Source: Pseudofabraea citricarpa
Taxonomy: Eukaryota > Ascomycota > Leotiomycetes > Helotiales > Dermateaceae
Length of the DNA: 64,000 bases
Direction: 5' to 3'
Assembly: GCA_029641185.1 (NCBI GenBank)
Contig: JAPWGK010000006.1
Coordinates: forward strand, 496,001-560,000
Shown: positions 46,419 through 57,723 of the stretch, piece after piece
Layout: every line of letters begins with the position of its first letter
Position numbering within the stretch: position 1 is the first letter of the stretch
Translations under genes and position numbers: made by a program
Notes under the pieces: model-generated
The model's database searches: none
What the model saw: the letters and a program-made list of their open reading frames with translations, nothing else
Told to the model about the DNA's origin: nothing

Positions 46419-47363
46419 CTTGACAGGAACTGGGTTGCAGGCTGTGGAGAGGTCGAGATGCCATCTGTCGGGGGACAAGAACGGAACGTCGATCACTCGT
46501 ACTAGTTACAGTAGTACCTGGAGCCTGTGTGCGGCCGACGACGCTAGACCGGAATAGTGCTCGGGCTCGGGGCGGGCTTCCTTGCTATTTAACTATTACT
46601 CAGTATTTATGCATTCATGTATTTATGTACAAGTACTGTGTTACTGGTCAAGCTAAAGGCATTAGAACGGTTACTAGGCACGGAGTTATTCATAAGTCTA
46701 TAGTTAATTGAAGGCACATGGTTTGTATGATAGAAATTATCTGATTAGTCCCAACAGCGTGCTATAAATAGTGGTACTGAGGTTGTTTGAAATCTATAGC
46801 TAAATACTACAATATCCACAAGTAGTAACTTGTACCTGTACCACCGTGTATTGCTACTGTACGGCACGGTAGGCTGGTAGGGCTGAAGGGAATATTTCCG
46901 CCAAGGCCAAGTTCCTTGCATCTTTCAAGTTAAGCTTATCTGCATTGGGTGAAAACAACTCCATTATCGCAAAACTTTGTGATTGCCATAAAGCCTCTGT
47001 TTATCACGGTTGGAAGATCATCCTAACTGCTGCTTGTGCAGAATGCTGCTGCATCTTACCCTCTCAGCCCGTGATTAAATAAAGCTCGGTGAATCGACAG
47101 AACTTTGCATATTTAAATTAATTCTCAGTTGAAAGTAAACAAATTCGCCCCCGACAACACGAACTTTGTACCGTACAGTGAAAGCCACCGTCAACAGACA
47201 CGACACCACACTAAAAGGCATTAGCGGACTTACCTTCCCGCTGCTCCGAATCCCCAAAGGACATCTTCTCATACCTACATAACAACACATTTACCCAAAA
47301 CAACCATCATCGTCAGTCCACCCTGCACACCTTGTCCTTGTGGTGTACCATCACAACGCTATT
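46419..47363. promoter_or_regulatory. Divergent promoter, small helical protein / AAR2
   Basis: 945 bases between opposite starts. There is an AT-rich centre and repeated GTAC elements (GTACCTGTACC, CTGTACGGCACGGTA near 46830-46870). No gene is seen. Confidence 0.45.
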
Positions 47364-49194
47364 ATGGGCTCTTCATCTGATAGTTCGGGTCCACCCACTC
47401 CCACGACTCCTGAGATGGGATCCGACTCTGCATTTACTGCAACGCCTCTTGTGGCAGCTTCACAGGCACCCAAAGCTGATCAAGGTGCTCCGACTGCCAA
47501 CCCAACCTTTATTCAAAACCAGATCTCGATTCAGCGTGCATCTTCTACGGCGAAATCCCACGCATCTGCTCTCGGCCGTAACATCTCTATCAGATCAAAT
47601 GCCAGTTTAAAGTCGGCAAATAGTTACGATGCAGGACTCAGTCAATCAGCAATTCTGGCTGTCATTGGTAGCACTGACGAGGATATTTATGATGCACGGG
47701 GACGGACCCAAGACGACGCTGTTTCCAACCTCACAACATCCGTTGAAAAGTGTTCACTGCAAAAGTCAACATCTACTTCTACCGTGCATTCTATAAGCTC
47801 ACTTCAATCCTCGAAGTCGGTCCGCTCAGTCCATACAGTTGGAGCTTATCCTCTTGGCTCGCTTCGGGTTCACTCTCCATCACCAACTCGTGGGGAATGC
47901 TTTGATGGTCTTCTGATGGGCGATGTAATCATCATAGGGGGGGTCCAGAGTGGTTGTTTGCTAGGATATGACACCGCAAGCCTGATTATCAATCAATCAA
48001 AGGCTTCTTTTGACGGCATTAAAGAAGTCCCGTATGGTGCCCATTTTGTTTGGGCTGCTGCTGAGAAGGAGTCCACTAGAACAGGTATCTGGCTCATGTC
48101 ATCCAAGCGAGGATCTACTGAGATTGGCGATACTCATGTATTGCATTGGGATCAATATGAGGAGAGTCTTGTATGGGAAGTCAGTAAGGCGGAGGTCCGA
48201 ATTCAGACCGATGATGTTCCAAAGAACTTTGACAAGCTTCACCCATACGGTAGAGATCGACTACTCGGAGCTGGTGATGCAGGAAGAATTGCCTCTGCAA
48301 CCGATCCATCTATTTGGCCTCGACTTACTAGTTTCATTAAGGGTTCTTTTCTGCAGAAAATCACAGGCAAGGAGTGGAATAACTGGCAGTTTTCGAGTAA
48401 TGACGATTACAAGAATAACAGCAAGCAAGACGATACTCTCGAAATTGCTCCAGATTATCGCCGCAATGAAGTCCTCAGCTTCGTCTTTCCGAAGGAAAAT
48501 CGATCTTTTTCCTTGGATACCATCGGCCGAGAGCGGACTGAAGATGCCATGGACACCAGCAATTATGTGACACGTACAATTTCTACACTCTGTACGTTTG
48601 GAGATGAAGATGAACTTGTCGGGGAAATGCAGTTCTGTTACATAACTGGCATGTGCCTGGGTAAGTGACTATATTTTAAGTCATAAAAAGCCAGACTAAC
48701 ACTTAACAGGTAATGCTGCTTGTTTGGAACATTGGGCACACATTGTTAAACATGTCTTCCGTGCATATAAGTTATCTGTGGAATCGCCTCTGCTCATGGA
48801 AAAATTCATCAACACTCTTCTGGCTCAGCTGATGTACGACGAACGATTCGAAGACAGCATCCTCGATTCTTCTGGTATACGCGAGGAATTGAGAATGATG
48901 CTTACAGTCTTCAAAGCCCGACTCAATGAGCTTCTACTATCACTGAAGGAAGCGGTGAAACCTGAACATATTAGTGTTGGGAAAGCATTCGCGGAGCTCG
49001 AATCTTGGTTATGGAAATGGAATTGGGACCTTCGAGGAAACTATGTGCGATCTGGTAAAGTCCAACTGGAGGATGGAGAAATGGTCGATCTCGAGCTAAA
49101 GGACTTCGAGGCCGAAGATGAGCGAGGTGAGTACGCGCCAGTCATCGTAGAGCTCGACGATGATGGACGAGAGAGAGGTCTCATCCAGTTGTAA
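47364..49194 (+). CDS. AAR2: AAR2 protein, U5 snRNP assembly factor
   Basis: AAR2 holds Prp8 in the cytoplasmic U5 snRNP precursor and is replaced by Brr2 in the nucleus, so it is needed for spliceosome assembly. Two exons (47364-48660 and 48710-49194) give 593 aa. The first about 180 residues are disordered and Ser/Thr-rich, an extension typical of filamentous fungi. The AAR2 domain begins LLMGDVIIIGGVQSGCLLGYD and continues with FDGIKEVPYGAHFVWAA and WLMSSKRGS. The helical C-terminal domain begins GEMQFCYITGMCLGN...EHW, a clear family motif, and ends with the block LRGNYVRSG and YAPVIVELDD. The join CLG-NAACLEHW is phase 1. The ATG at 47364 is the first in frame; only GTG codons precede it. 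Confidence 0.9.
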
Positions 49195-50309
49195 GTGCAA
49201 GCTACTAACCTCACGGGGAACTCTCCAGGTCAGAAAAAGAGACGTCGATCACGACATGGTTCGAAGTCCACGATGTCGCCTCATGGAGGAGTCAGATGGA
49301 AGTTCTGAGGAGCTCCCATCCGTCACTCCATGTCTGCATTAGTGGCTTTCTCACGCAAGCGCAGCCATGTGTGGTTTTTATTTCTTCTACGGCGCTCTGA
49401 TTTTCAACGTTGGAGTATTTCCTTGGGGTTGGGCAACGAATGACTTTGCATATGGCAATATGGCGTGGCGTCCTCGGTGGTGGGTGGGGTGGGTGGCTGG
49501 CATTGTCAGGGTAATCGATCAAGCATATCACATTAGCAAGGTGTTTCGGAGGGGCGAAGGTCTACAGTACAGTCCATAGAGGGTGGTGTGGTTAAGAAGC
49601 AGATACAAGAGGCCAAAGTGTATAATAGACGGCTAGGCAACCTAATTACTTGATGATTGATTATGTGGCCTTGGTTGAGGTAGTCTTCCTAAAAGAGAAT
49701 CATAATTCCTTCTAAAAGTGTACACATGCGCCGTCTACACTTTATTGCTATGTTGAATAGCGGATAAGAAGAGCCTATGCCGAGTAGATAGATACCTACC
49801 TAGGTACCCAAGTTTATTCACCTTTAAGATTAAGGATCAATTATGCTGCATTAACTTAAAATTTGTATATGATACATACCTGCTAAGATACCTCTTCATG
49901 ATTAACCTGGGTACTGTAAGTCACTGCACTAAGTCAAGGTACCAAACGAAACCGAAATGTTAATGAGTTTAGGTACCATTTAATTGTATTTTTCTTCTGA
50001 TACATGGTAGGTTCGGACCATATTTTCATAGCTGCCTTCTTGTGAGACGTGCAGTTTTCGTTTATGTCATTTCCTGTCAGGGTATATGTTCAACAAGTTT
50101 GTAAGTGGACATGTCTCACAAATGAACTAATCACCAATGAAAATTTGCACGCCTAAATTATTTAACGGGATTTTGATTTCTCTACTGGTGCGCTATAAGC
50201 TGCCATGTGACAAATAGAGCAAGAATTGAGGACCAGGCGTAATTGCCGTTCCTCTCGTGATTGTCAACTCCACAGTGAAAACCAAGCCCTGCCCATAACC
50301 ACGAGCCAT
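49195..50309. other. Convergent 3' intergenic region
   Basis: About 1.1 kb between AAR2 and uS11. It is rich in short TAGGTACC-type palindromic pieces (49795-49813, 49936-49945 and 49970-49980). No gene is seen. Confidence 0.45.
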
Positions 50310-50968
<659 letters not shown>

Positions 50969-51289
50969 GGTGACTGGTTGTTGTGGTTGACGATAAAGGT
51001 CAAAAAGTTCAACTTCGAAGATTGATGTGCGGTAGATTAGGGTATGCCAATATTTTCCGGCTCGCTTGTGCTAGACCCAGTGAGGCAAGCGCAAAAAATT
51101 ATTAGCGCGGAACTTTCGTCTCTTCAACCTCTTCAGCTTCAACATTTTCTTCTTCCTTCCTACTATCTTCACAACCACAACTGGTTCAATGCACTCAGCT
51201 ATCTAGTCTGCTGCTGCAACATAGGGACGCTTACGCAGTGTGATGTGGTAGGAGCCCTCAACAGTGAACACGACAATCCAGTCGCAAAG
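50969..51289. promoter_or_regulatory. Divergent promoter, uS11 / prephenate dehydrogenase
   Basis: 321 bases between opposite ATGs. On the plus strand TTAGGG lies at 51037-51042; read from the uS11 side it is ACCCTAAT, a telobox-like site common before fungal ribosomal protein genes. An open frame in the TYR1 direction crosses the whole promoter from an ATG at 51044, so the true TYR1 start needs transcript data. Confidence 0.5.
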
Positions 51290-53078
51290 ATGTCTGACAT
51301 CTCGAACATGGAGGGGTTTGTGATCGGAATCATTGGCATGGGCGACATGGGGAAGATGTATGCGCGGAGGCTCAGCGATGCAGGATGGAGGTAAAGCATT
51401 CCTCGGAAGCTCTTCAGCTTCAGTCGCTGGGCGAACACTTTTCTGGTAAGCATCAACATTTTCCAGTTCTCCCTCTCATAATGATGACTTGAGTGCATTT
51501 GGCTCGAGTATTGTCTTCTGCTGACCCGGTCGCCATTCTGGTGCCGGTGACGCGGTCGGCTTTCACTGATGAAAAATCTCAGCTACCTTATTTTTTTTTG
51601 TCTGACATGAAAAACTTCTTCAAAGCTTTTTTATCAACATCTTGATGATCATCAGCTAACAAGAATTCTCACAGGCCGCGGCAGTCATAATGCGCTCACA
51701 CATGCTGATGATTGTACCATGCAGAGTCAATGCATGCGATAGGGAAGAGAAGTACCAGGGTTTGTGTGAGGAGTTCTCTGATAGAGTAAATATCTTTGTA
51801 CATAGCATTAGTTTGCATCATGTGCTGAGAAGTCCATAGAAACAAATACATATTTTCCCAAATGGACATCTCGTCTCAAGAGCAAGCGACTATATCATTT
51901 ACAACGTCGAAGCTGCATCAATTGACAAGGTCGCCGCTCAATATGGACCCTGTATGAATGCATTCCTTTTCGCGGTAATGAAATGCTGATGTATCCCTAA
52001 AGCTACCAAGCAAGGCGCCATAGTCGGCGGCCAAACTTCATGCAAAGCCCCCGAAATTGCAGCATTTGAGAAGCATCTGCCTGCAGACGTAGATATTGTA
52101 TCCTGCCACTCTCTGCACGGTCCCAATGTTGACCCTCGAGGTCAGCCTCTGGTGAGTACAGCCCGGACCTTGCAGATGTGGCTGTATTGATCGGAATAGG
52201 TTTTGATTAAACATCGCGCATCACAAGAGAACTTCGACAAAGTCGAAAAAGTTCTGTCGTGCCTTGGATCCAAGCATGTCTACCTCTCAGCGGCAAAGCA
52301 TGATCGTATCACGGCCGACACTCAAGCCGTCACACATGCTGCCTTCTTAAGTATGGGCAAAGCATGGCACGCAAACGCCCAGTTTCCCTGGGAGATAGCC
52401 CGATATGTCGGAGGGATCGAGAACGTCAAGATAAACCTGACTCTCCGCATCTACTCGCAGAAATGGCATGTCTATGCAGGCCTTGCTATTCTGAACCCGT
52501 ATGCCAAGGAGCAGATCCGTCAGTATGCACAATCCGTCACGGATCTATACAAGTTGATGCTTGGCGGGCATCGCGAGGAGCTCGAGCAGCGTATTAAGAA
52601 GGCTGGCGCTGCAGTCTTCGGTACTCAGAGCTGGGAGAGCGATCTTCTGCTCAAAGACGAAGTGCTCGATCGCTTCTCACTCGGCAAGAAACCCGAGACG
52701 CCAACACCAAACAACCATTTGAGTCTTCTGGCAATGGTGGATTGCTGGTCGGCTCTGGGCATCGTTCCTTACGACCATATGATTTGTTCGACGCCGCTCT
52801 TTAGGCTCTGGCTCGGCGTTACCGAGTATCTCTTCCGCAAGCCTGCTCTGCTCGACGAGGTAATTCGGATTGCCATCGAGGATAATACCTTCAGGTCCGA
52901 CGATTTGGAGTTCACTTTTGCTGCTAGAGGCTGGAGTGATTGTGTCACCTTTGGTGATTTCGAGGGCTACAAAGATCGTTTCTTGAGCACACAGAAGTTC
53001 TTCGAGCCTAGATTTGCTGATGCTACAAGAGTTGGGAATGAAATGATGAAGACTATCCTGGAAAATACTGGAAAGTAA
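51290..53078 (+). CDS. TYR1: Prephenate dehydrogenase (NADP+), tyrosine synthesis
   Basis: Converts prephenate to 4-hydroxyphenylpyruvate, the committed step towards tyrosine. The exons are 51290-51390, 51725-51785, 51840-51951, 52003-52151 and 52200-53078, giving 433 aa. The dinucleotide-binding motif GIIGMGDMG is at about residues 14-22. The block SCHSLHGPNVDPRGQPLVLIKHRAS carries the prephenate-site His, and DTQAVTHAAFLSMG marks the second domain. The C-terminal helical half dimerises. No regulatory ACT domain is seen. The first intron is 334 nt, several times longer than usual here, and exon 2 has only 61 nt. The start at 51290 (MSDISNMEGF) fits the family. In-frame ATGs at 51044 and 51308 also exist. 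Confidence 0.92.
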
Positions 53079-53530
53079 ATGTTGCTTATTGTTCGTGGCG
53101 TTCTGCTGTATGATATTTTGGCGTTTGCCTGTACTTGTGACATTAGCTTGCATCAAACCCCCATAAAACTGGTACTCTTTTTCATGGATTCACTCATGAA
53201 CTCGATCCTGAATGTTGAGGATTTGATCTTGTTTGGTGGTGAAAGATGGGCTTTTGAAAGAGGTGCATATGGTCCGGTTTCTTGACTCTCCTCTACTAAG
53301 CAGATACATCCAAGTCCTTCGAAACCTGGCATCCCTAAACTTTCGCCCCATATTGGTTTGCCTTGCTCATATCACAATATCACATATCGCTGCTCCGTTC
53401 CATAGGTGTATTTGTAGAATTTTGACTTTATTTGCTCAACATCCTACAACCAGCAGACCGCGTAGCCGTTCCCATTGCAAATGCAGCATAAACCGTTCTC
53501 CATACCAACCCCAACCAAGGAACCACCCAC
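53079..53530. other. Convergent 3' intergenic region
   Basis: Spacer between TYR1 and uS9. It contains both 3' ends. The long plus-strand frame starting at 53233 is the antisense shadow of uS9. Confidence 0.5.
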
Positions 53531-54151
53531 TTAACGGTAAGACTTTTGGTATCTGGCTCTCGCACCTGGACCACTGTAAAATTGTCAGTAAACACATTCT
53601 CCCTCATGCACCCAATATATGCATACCCGAACTTCTTTGGCTCCGTTCGTCTGTTGTCGGCAACCAACAGAGTTCTATCGTACGCGACAAGGGCTTGCTT
53701 GAGCGTGTTCTTCGAGTGCTCATCGACGAACTTCTGGTAGTAGGCGACGATGGACTTAGAGATGGCCTGACGGATGGCGTAGACCTGGGAAGTGTGTCCA
53801 CCACCGGTGACCCGGACGCGGATGTCGACTGGTGCGAACTTGTCGAGACCAACGATGAGGAGGGGCTCGTAGACCTTGAATCTCAAGATCTCTGGCTGGA
53901 CCAAGTTCAAGGGCTTTCCGTTGACCTTGACAAGACCCTTACCGGCCTAAATCCAATCTGTCAGCATATCCATTCCCCTCCTTCTGCTCAATTCTCGAGA
54001 TTTCGTTTTCGTTCGTACCTTGCAGTGTGCGACGGCCGTAGCTGGAAAAACATCTCAAGTCAGCTCCCCGCGCAATACGCTCGCAGATCAGAGGTTCAAC
54101 GTACCGGTCTTCTTCTTGCCGAAACATTGGACACTTTGTGTGGAGGCCATG
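53531..54151 (-). CDS. RPS16: 40S ribosomal protein uS9 (S16)
   Basis: uS9 lies in the head of the small subunit; its C-terminal tail reaches the P-site tRNA. Four exons on the minus strand (54151-54106, 54041-54019, 53946-53627 and 53573-53531) give 143 aa. Blocks visible are [82 protein letters not shown] and the invariant tail [11 protein letters not shown]. Exon 2 is only 23 nt and the final exon only 43 nt, so the tail that touches tRNA depends on splicing. The first intron begins inside the ATA of KKTATAV. Confidence 0.97.
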
Positions 54152-54619
54152 ATGTAGTTTGGTGGTGTAGAGGTCGTGACCGTTGTCGATTCGTGATACT
54201 ATTATTCTTGAGATGCGTTCTTCAAAATTATCTCAGTGTGGGATCAAGCGAGCGCGCGTCCGCTAGCCTTTCTTCTTGTGGACTAGTGTCTTGGCCCAAC
54301 CCTGACCTTTTGCGCTGAAAGCAAACTGGTCAATGAATGGCCCTTGAAATCTGATTCAAGCAGATTCAAATATGCTATTACACTTGTAGGTTTGCTTTGA
54401 ATCAAGAAACAAGTTTTGGTCCACACTTTAGGCATTGTATCTTTTCAGAAGCCATGTCACCTGACGGTACCCCAACGTCAACCACAAGTATCTCTGTTGT
54501 CGCTTGAGGATCGCAACAAAGGTTCATGCCAGGTGGATGACTTCCAAGTCTTTTTATTAAGTTTAAAGACCTAATCTAATCCTTGCTTTTTATTCTCGTC
54601 TGGTTTTTGTTTTCTCACA
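54152..54619. promoter_or_regulatory. Divergent promoter, uS9 / chitinase
   Basis: 468 bases between opposite starts joins a constitutive ribosomal protein gene to a secreted hydrolase gene. AACCCTGA at 54299-54306 is telobox-like but imperfect. No gene is seen. Confidence 0.45.
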
Positions 54620-56122
54620 ATGCGGTTCCTTTCATTGGCAAGCTTGTTAGTAGTGGCCCAACTAGCCATGGCAAAACCTCGATACATCATGTATCTTACG
54701 GGGTATGCTACCCTCGCATGAGAATCCAATCTTTAACGTGCCTGATTTCCTTCTCGTGTAGCCAGCATGATGTCGTGCCCGAGAAATCTCTCGTACAAGA
54801 AGTCACTCATGTGGCCCTCGCATTCATGCGGTCTTCGACCTTCAACGAAGCCAAGCCAGAGTCGTGGCCTCTATTTACAACTGTAGAGAAAGTCCGTACT
54901 CAATTTGTTGCAGGCACCAAAATAATGGTGGCCATTGGTGGCTGGGGTGACACGGGGTTTGCCATTGCAGCTGCGACAGAGGAAAGTCGACAATTATTTG
55001 CGACAAATGTTAAAAAGATGGTTGATTCTACTGGTGCAGATGGTATGTGACCACTTCTTTATCAACATATTTCTTTCCGTGCTAATGACTGTAGGCGTTG
55101 ATGTTGATTGGGAATATCCCGGGTAAGTAAATATTTCCACTGTGGTAAATGCGATCATACCGATTTATGGAATTATGACCAACTTCGTAAGAAGTTTAAA
55201 TATTGATCTGGAAATTGGTCGCTAAAAGACGATGGAATTACTGCCATTTTTCAATAGCTTAGTAGACCTGGATATAGCAAAGCATGCTGTTGGTATGAAC
55301 GAACGGCATTCAGCAGACACACTGACAATTTACAGTGGAAATGGCGAAGACTACAAGCAGATCCCCAACTCAGAAAAGGCCTGGGAGATCGAAGCGTATC
55401 CCAAACTTCTAGCCTCAATCCGCACAGCCTTAGGTCCGACAAAACTCATGTCAGCCGCTGTTCCAGGCATACCTCGAGATATGCTGGCATTTACTGCGGA
55501 TACCATCCCTTCGATCAGCGCCTCTCTCGACTTCTACAATGTCATGACATACGACCTGTTTAATCGCAGAGACAACACTACGAGACATCATACCGGCGTC
55601 GGAGCATCACTCGAATCAATCGATGCATATCTCGAAAACGGCGTACCGGCAGAGAATATCAATTTAGGATTCGCATTCTATATGAAATGGTACAAGACCG
55701 CAGCCGACGGTGGATGTGAAGAGAACCCAATAGGATGTAAAACGGAATTGATGGAAGACCCCGTGACAGGCGGAGATCTGGGCCAGGCAGGACAGTTCTC
55801 CTGGCACGACGAAGTGCCTTCCGAGCTTGCTGCCTCTTTCGCAAGAGCCTTGAAAGGAGCAAAGTATGATGAAGAAGGCGGCGGGACTTATTTCTGGGAC
55901 AAGGAGGAACAGCTCTTCTGGAGCTGGGATGACGAAGATGCGATCCGGAGGAAATTGCCCTTAGTCTTGGACGAGAAGGCGTTAGGGGGCGTGTTTGCGT
56001 GGGGACTTGGCGAGGATGCGGTCCAGTTTAAGCATTTGGAAACACTAACTGAGGGATTGTTGGAGAGCTCAATACCGCCTCAGAGATCTGACTGTTCGGG
56101 GCGTGGGAAGGATGAGCTGTGA
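54620..56122 (+). CDS. Secreted GH18 chitinase
   Basis: Glycoside hydrolase family 18 enzymes cleave beta-1,4-linked N-acetylglucosamine in chitin, for wall remodelling, nutrition or attack on other fungi. Exons 54620-54702, 54762-55042, 55095-55122 and 55336-56122 give 392 aa. A signal peptide fits residues 1-18 (MRFLSLASLLVVAQLAMA). The barrel starts with YIMYLTGQHD, and the second-strand motif is MVAIGGWG. The catalytic DxxDxDxE motif reads DGVDVDWE with the proton donor at Glu128. Further strands are SAAVPGIPRD and FYNVMTYD, the latter lining the substrate site. No chitin-binding module is present. The third intron is 213 nt, long for this window. It was placed because YPG-GNGEDYKQ restores the family sequence. 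Confidence 0.9.
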
Positions 56123-56970
56123 GAAAGCAATGTATCTCTACGGGACCTATTAACTGTTGCATCATCCATGCAATGTATTTTTACTCGTTCTATCACGGTA
56201 TTGTTAGAATCGAAATTGGCTGTCTCTTCGATTCGTATCTATAATACTACAAGAACTTGTAGGGTTACAATTCCGATTGCCTTGAGAGATATAAAAAGCA
56301 ATCAAGTAAGGGTCCTTCTTCTGCCTTGGGCTACATGGGTACCTACGTAAGTTGTTTCGGGCTGGTCCGAAAATAATGTACGCTGAGTTTCCTCGACACT
56401 TTACCTTCGATAAGTCAAGTAGATATCTTCAAAAATACTTTTGTTGGGTGTTATGTACTTTACAGTTGTTCAACTCCTTGGGTTTGTTTACTTTTCAATG
56501 ATAGTCTCACTTTCGTCTTCATCAAATGTGACATGACCGTAGAATACTAAAAATCAACAAAGTCATACTTCTCACTCATCTATGGAATATAAGAACATTC
56601 AGAGAAAAGACAATTGTATTTCTCTATTCAGTAGCATTCTACCCCTAAAGAAAAAGACCGTATATATTATTTGAGAGTCCCCCACCCACCCAAGATACCC
56701 ATCCCATCCTTGTCATAAAGTCATGAGAAGGACCCAACCATCCAAGAAGAAGAAGAGAACCAAAGGGAAGAAAGAAATAGAAAGACAACGCCGATATATA
56801 TGCAGGAGAGCCACAAAGCAAAAAGAAAACCACCCAATAAGATTAAAACGCTCAGAAAACACCAGTCGCAATGCCCATACAAAAACCAGAAAATTATCAA
56901 TCCTCTATCGTGTCGTCGTGAGACAGGCTCTCTTCCTCTGTTCCTTGCGATTCCAAAACAGGTGGCTCGT
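56123..56970. other. Convergent 3' intergenic region
   Basis: AT-rich spacer between the chitinase and cupin genes. The frame at 56723-57223 is mainly the antisense of the cupin gene. No gene is seen. Confidence 0.5.
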
Positions 56971-57723
56971 CTACTTCTTTGCGATGCCGCAGGTCTTTAG
57001 GCACTCCTCCACACCAAGAGCGATGGAAGCTGGGATGGCAGCACGGAATTTATCGACATCCTCGCCCGAGATAGCCTGTCCGAAAGAGGCCTGGACGACA
57101 TCGTTGCTCATAGCAAAGAGCTCGTCGGGGATCTGGCCGGCGCCGAAATCCTCGTTGTTGAAGGCGGCGACGAAGGTGGTTGGTGTGCAGTCGGGGTTGA
57201 ACTGGGTGTGGACGGAGCCTTGATAGAAGGGAGTCATCTGGTTGGTATTGATAGTGTTGGTGATGACACGGCGCTTGCCATCAGCGTTGAGCACGCCGTT
57301 CTCAGGAACAATCTCAGTCACGAGTCGGCCTTGGGTGACGAGCTGGAGCTCGACTGCTCGGGGGTGGACGTGAGGAGTGTTGAACCCGCAGGCTCCAAGG
57401 AACCCGACGGCCATTCCAGCACCGGTGCCCACGAGTGCTGGGAAGGTCTTGCGGTTGGCTGCGATGAGATCTCCCCCCTTGCCACCTTTGCCTTTCTTGG
57501 CTGCATCGTCAAAGTTGAAGACAAAGTCGGCGTCGTTGGGGAGGAGAGCGAAGCGGTCGACTGCCGTGTCAGCGAGTGTAAGTTGAGCTGTCAAGCTGAG
57601 CTCGCTGACTGCTGCTGCTGTCGGCTGGGCAGAAGCGGTATCGCGCTTGTTGCAGTTGCTGGTGGGCGCTGCGAGAGTCGAGGTGGCCAGGATGGCAGCA
57701 GCGATGATAGGAGTGAAAAGCAT
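56971..57723 (-). CDS. Secreted cupin (spherulin-1A-like)
   Basis: An intronless frame of 250 aa on the minus strand. Residues 1-18 form a signal peptide (MLFTPIIAAAILATSTLA, cut before APTSN). The chain contains one cupin domain. The first metal motif is HVHPRAVELQLV, matching H-x-H-x4-E of germin/spherulin cupins; the second motif has the lone His of GSVHTQF. Spherulins are made by slime moulds on encystment, and fungal relatives are secreted proteins of unknown role; some germin-like relatives have oxidase or SOD activity, which cannot be assigned here. Cysteines come in CGF, DCTP and ECLKTC, so one or two disulfides are likely. A Lys/Gly-rich loop (KKGKGGKGG) is unusual. A TATATAA box lies on the coding strand about 175 bases before the start. 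Confidence 0.85.
   Translation of the reverse strand: MLFTPIIAAAILATSTLAAPTSNCNKRDTASAQPTAAAVSELSLTAQLTLADTAVDRFALLPNDADFVFNFDDAAKKGKGGKGGDLIAANRKTFPALVGTGAGMAVGFLGACGFNTPHVHPRAVELQLVTQGRLVTEIVPENGVLNADGKRRVITNTINTNQMTPFYQGSVHTQFNPDCTPTTFVAAFNNEDFGAGQIPDELFAMSNDVVQASFGQAISGEDVDKFRAAIPASIALGVEECLKTCGIAKK

Noticed and set aside
53233..54318. 361-codon plus-strand frame
   Set aside because: It lies antisense across all four uS9 exons and introns. uS9 is unmistakable, so this is chance.
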